Shown piece after piece: positions 60,838 through 64,000 of a DNA stretch of 64,000 nucleotides. Made by a program: the position numbers and the translations under genes. Source of the DNA: Paenibacillus fonticola DSM 21315 (lineage in GTDB: Bacteria > Bacillota > Bacilli > Paenibacillales > Paenibacillaceae); NCBI RefSeq assembly GCF_000381905.1, contig NZ_KB907262.1:1-64000 (forward strand), read 5' to 3'. The notes beneath the pieces were generated by a model that saw nothing but the letters and a program-made list of their open reading frames with translations, did no database searches and was not told where the DNA came from. Within the stretch, counting starts at the first letter, position 1, and each line of letters opens with the position of its first letter.

Positions 60838-61410
60838 ATGTCAAATGCTCTATCCAAAATTACAGCGGCAATATTGGCTGTAATTCTAGTCTATTTGTAT
60901 CCGGCGGTTCAGTCCGCGCATCGTCAAGAAGATTACCGTGCGCTGGCGGCCTATAATACGTTAGTAAGATTTACTGATGCGGTTAGAAATAAAGGGTATG
61001 TAACGCAGGAGATGTACAATGATTTCGTCTATGAGCTTGCGGAATCAGGCAGCGAGTACCGGATTGACCTCGAACACCGGCATAAGAAATTCCATCCTGA
61101 GTACGGCGATGCCGCCGATTCTTCCACCTTTTTGGATCGGTTCAGCATTCATTATGAGGCGCATTACAGTCAGGAAATATTGTCACAGCTGTTCCCGGAA
61201 CCTGCTGTGTTGCCTGTTGGGAAACGGGAACTGGAGTCGGGGGCGGGGCCGGTATATTTAATGGAAGTCAGCGATTATTTTACGGTTACGATTACAGCCT
61301 TAAGCCGGACCCCGTACACCATTTTCAATGAACTGCTGTACGGTCCGGCAAGCGGTAGCGGCCCGGATGCCTTCACTTATGGAGGAATGGTACTTAATGA
61401 AGATTACTGA
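60838..61410 (+). CDS. Minor pilin-like or TadE-like protein
   Basis: 190 residues. Membrane segment about 8-24 (ITAAILAVILVYLYPAV), then a helical and beta-rich extracellular part. GAAGGAG precedes the ATG at 60838; ATG 60835 is possible. Ends 14 bases inside the following gene. Confidence 0.5.
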   Translation: MSNALSKITAAILAVILVYLYPAVQSAHRQEDYRALAAYNTLVRFTDAVRNKGYVTQEMYNDFVYELAESGSEYRIDLEHRHKKFHPEYGDAADSSTFLDRFSIHYEAHYSQEILSQLFPEPAVLPVGKRELESGAGPVYLMEVSDYFTVTITALSRTPYTIFNELLYGPASGSGPDAFTYGGMVLNEDY

Positions 61411-62377
61411 CTGGTCGATTGTTTTCATGTTAATCGTTACGCCTGTACTATGGGCTCTGAACTTGCATACCCAGGATTTGCGGGAAGCTCATAGCCTGCA
61501 GCTCCGTTATACATCTGCTTTACATACTGCGGTGCAGGACGCAGCTGCTTCGCTCAATTTAAATGAGCTGCAGCAGTTCGAGAGCGGATACGGTTCTTCG
61601 AAATTTATGAGGACGGATAAAGAGGCGGCTGTATCCGCACTAATGACTACGCTAGCTGTGAATTTTGGCATTGAGGACGATCCTCTGGCCAAGGGCATGC
61701 TCATGACGTATATCCCGGCGGTAGTAGTCATTGAGTACGATGGGTACTCTGTTTATGCCGTCGAGGATGAGGCGGATAATAAAAGTTTAACGCAGGAAAG
61801 GACACATCGCTTTAGAGCGAAGAAGCCGTATGTGTATATGGATCAGTTGGGAAACAGCATCGCATTTACGTTGGATGATGAAGTGACAGCATATGATATC
61901 CGCAATGGTCAATGGATTAGAGGCAGGCAAAGGGAGTTGCAGAACTCCGCCTCCATTCCATTATTGCAAAACCCCGAGCTGTTTGATGCCGTTCGCAGAG
62001 CTACGATAGTGCGGGCTTTGGAGGAGAGCCTGGCCGAGTATATGAACCGGCACAATGAATACGCGGCGCGAATTGGAGTGGACTATGTATTTACACTCCC
62101 TGTCATTGCACAGGAACAATGGAATAATAGTATAAATGATGTCGGAATTATCGCGTTTTTGCAGGGCATTCCGGTAGGTGATCGTTACTATAATAATTTT
62201 GCATTTGGGGGAGGACGCCTCATGCAAAAGCGTTCGTGGATTGGAGGAACTGATGAAGCGACAGGCATTAAATATTTCTTCAAAGATACGTGCCCGCTAA
62301 CGTACAATCGGGAACGAATATTTACAAATCGGCGGGACGCTGCGGCAAATGGCTATTATGAAGCAGCTTGTCCATAA
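61397..62377 (+). CDS. Large extracytoplasmic single-pass protein of the Tad-like operon
   Basis: 326 residues. Membrane segment about 6-22 (WSIVFMLIVTPVLWALNL), an early helix (AHSLQLRYTSALHTAVQDAA) like a pilin stalk, then a larger domain with several YxY and Asp-rich loops (VYMDQLGNSIAFTLDDEVT). It may be a tip adhesin or surface subunit. GGAGGAATGG lies before the ATG; last gene of the operon. Confidence 0.5.
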   Translation: MKITDWSIVFMLIVTPVLWALNLHTQDLREAHSLQLRYTSALHTAVQDAAASLNLNELQQFESGYGSSKFMRTDKEAAVSALMTTLAVNFGIEDDPLAKGMLMTYIPAVVVIEYDGYSVYAVEDEADNKSLTQERTHRFRAKKPYVYMDQLGNSIAFTLDDEVTAYDIRNGQWIRGRQRELQNSASIPLLQNPELFDAVRRATIVRALEESLAEYMNRHNEYAARIGVDYVFTLPVIAQEQWNNSINDVGIIAFLQGIPVGDRYYNNFAFGGGRLMQKRSWIGGTDEATGIKYFFKDTCPLTYNRERIFTNRRDAAANGYYEAACP

Positions 62378-62466
62378 GCCTTCGTATAAAAACTGTTTCA
62401 GACCTTCTCCTTCTTATGCTAAAATAGGTTCTTGAATGTCATATAGAAGGAGTAAAGGTAGCCAAT

Positions 62467-64000
62467 ATGAGTTTATTAACTGTTGAGAATGTCTCCCACA
62501 ATTTTGGAGACCGCATATTGTTTAAAAATGTTTCGTTCCGCCTGCTGGCAGGAGAGCATGTCGGCCTTGTCGGAGCGAATGGAGTAGGCAAGTCAACCTT
62601 GATGAATATATTGACCGGACAAGTATTGAAGGATGAGGGCAAGGTCGAGTGGACTCCAAAGCTCCGATACGGATACCTTGATCAGCATACGAAGCTGACT
62701 CCCGGAAAAACGGTTCGTGACATACTAAAGGATGCTTTTCTCCCGCTGCTGGAGCTGGAGAAGGAAATGATGGAAATTACCGGGCGAATGGCTGATGCCT
62801 CTCCGGAAGAGCTGGAACTGCTGCTCGAGCAGATGGGCGAAATCCAGGAGCAGCTGGATATCGGCGATTTCTACCTGATCGATGTAAAGGTGGAGGAAAT
62901 GGCGAATGGACTCGGTTTGTCGGCGATTGGTCTCGACCGCGATGTAGCCTCATTAAGCGGCGGCCAGCGGACGAAGGTGCTTTTGGCCAAGCTGCTGCTG
63001 GAGAAGCCGACTGTATTGCTGCTGGATGAGCCGACGAACTATTTGGATGTGGAGCATATCCAGTGGCTGACGAATTATTTACAGAACTATCCGTATGCGT
63101 TCATGCTTATCTCCCATGATACCGAGTTCATGAATAAAGTTGTGAACGTCATTTATCATTTGGAGTTCGGCAAGTTAACCCGTTATTCTGCGAATTATGA
63201 AAAATTTTTGGAAATGGCGGATATCAATAAAAATCAGCATATTGATGCTTATGAGAAACAGCAGGAGTATATTAAGAAGCAAGAGGATTTCATTCAGCGG
63301 AATAAAGCCAGGTATTCTACTTCCGGCAGAGCTAAAAGCCGTGAAAAGCAATTGGATCGCCTGGATCGGATCGACAAGCCGGAAGAAGCGGCCAAACCGG
63401 TGTTCGGGTTCAAGGAAGCGCGAGCCAGCGGAAAGACGGTGTTTGAAGGCGTCGATTTTGAAATCGGATATACGCATGCTTTGCTGCCGAAAATGTCGAT
63501 GACGATTGAACGCGGCGAGAAAATCGCTATCGTGGGCTGCAATGGCGTCGGTAAATCGACACTGTTAAAAACGATTTTGGGCAAAATTCCGCCAATCAGC
63601 GGAAAAACGTATCAGGGCGATTTTTTGCATCCCGCGTATTTTGAGCAAGAGGTTAAGGCAGGAAATGCGACGCCGATCGATGATGTGTGGAATGAGTTTC
63701 CCCATCTTAATCAGCATGAAGTGCGGGCTCATCTGGCGCGCTGCGGGTTGAAGAATGACCATATTACCCGCCAGCTAAGAGCGCTTAGCGGCGGTGAGCA
63801 GGCTAAAGTCCGCCTTTGCAAGCTGATGATGCGGGAAACGAATTGGATATTGTTCGATGAGCCAACAAACCATCTGGATGTTTTGGCTAAAGAAGAGCTG
63901 AAGCGGGCGTTGAAGGAATTTAAAGGCACTGTGCTGCTCGTCTCTCACGAGCCCGATTTTTATGAGGATTGGGTGACGAAAGTGTGGGACGTTGAGCAGT
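62467..64000 (+). CDS. ABC-F family ATPase, 3' end outside window
   Basis: At least 511 residues; runs off the window. Two ABC modules without membrane part: first GANGVGKST, SLSGGQRTK, LLLDEPTNYLD; second GCNGVGKST, LSGGEQAKV, LFDEPTNHLD. A linker rich in Lys and Arg (about 245-310) lies between. ABC-F proteins act on ribosomes; some protect against antibiotics, others serve translation. AGAAGGAG precedes the ATG at 62467. Confidence 0.92.
   Translation, partial: MSLLTVENVSHNFGDRILFKNVSFRLLAGEHVGLVGANGVGKSTLMNILTGQVLKDEGKVEWTPKLRYGYLDQHTKLTPGKTVRDILKDAFLPLLELEKEMMEITGRMADASPEELELLLEQMGEIQEQLDIGDFYLIDVKVEEMANGLGLSAIGLDRDVASLSGGQRTKVLLAKLLLEKPTVLLLDEPTNYLDVEHIQWLTNYLQNYPYAFMLISHDTEFMNKVVNVIYHLEFGKLTRYSANYEKFLEMADINKNQHIDAYEKQQEYIKKQEDFIQRNKARYSTSGRAKSREKQLDRLDRIDKPEEAAKPVFGFKEARASGKTVFEGVDFEIGYTHALLPKMSMTIERGEKIAIVGCNGVGKSTLLKTILGKIPPISGKTYQGDFLHPAYFEQEVKAGNATPIDDVWNEFPHLNQHEVRAHLARCGLKNDHITRQLRALSGGEQAKVRLCKLMMRETNWILFDEPTNHLDVLAKEELKRALKEFKGTVLLVSHEPDFYEDWVTKVWDVEQ

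Overview
The window reads as chromosomal DNA of a spore-forming, low-to-moderate GC Gram-positive of the Paenibacillus type. The gene order cotE-(amidoligase)-mutS-mutL-miaA-hfq, then spoVK-hflX-ynbB-glnR-glnA, then a divergent lexA/yneA pair with the DUF896 gene downstream, follows the Bacillales core. CotE, SpoVK and two sigma-E-like promoters indicate sporulation. No rRNA, tRNA or CRISPR array was recognised.

Layout. 1-326: 51-bp tandem repeats. 327-1352: an aromatic-acid-exporter-type membrane protein. 1508-3804: cotE and a putative amidoligase. 3860-11298: mutS, mutL, an RsmJ-like methyltransferase, miaA and hfq. 11421-15541: a class A penicillin-binding protein, a DUF402 protein and a YdcF-type protein. 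15627-21232: spoVK, hflX, a PLP-dependent lyase and glnR-glnA behind a very clear GlnR-controlled promoter. 21233-24330: a gene-poor accessory island with small membrane proteins, a DUF1259 gene, a decayed IS256-type transposase, a 31-codon gene and an 11-bp minisatellite. 24331-32517: a xylose-type three-component sensor (XylFII/LytS/YesN-like) followed by xylFGH. 32684-35035: YitT, a zinc-ribbon membrane protein and a hydrolase. 35198-36465: lexA and yneA sharing four SOS boxes. 36636-38108: two DUF4183 proteins, one collagen-like. 38253-41665: small housekeeping and salvage genes including an acireductone dioxygenase. 41859-51615: metH, rnz, an oxidoreductase, a HAD phosphatase, an Fpg-type glycosylase overlapping endonuclease IV, a cyclic-phosphate receiver protein and an RlmM-like methyltransferase.

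51646-62377 holds the most unusual content: an eleven-gene, tightly coupled operon resembling a Tad (Flp pilus) machine rebuilt for a monoderm cell. It encodes a Ser/Thr kinase fused to a P-loop domain, a CpaB/SAF protein, a 66-residue membrane peptide, two tandem TadZ-like proteins with degenerate P-loops, a membrane-anchored CpaF-like ATPase, a single polypeptide that looks like TadB fused to TadC, and four small proteins with one N-terminal membrane segment each (pilin/TadE-like). No secretin, prepilin peptidase or canonical prepilin cleavage site was seen. A promoter and a strong terminator-like hairpin precede the first gene. The window ends inside an ABC-F ATPase gene.

Other points: MutS and MutL both carry roughly 150-residue low-complexity linkers absent from typical homologues; HflX ends in four 13-residue repeats; the Fpg-type glycosylase has lost a zinc-finger cysteine.
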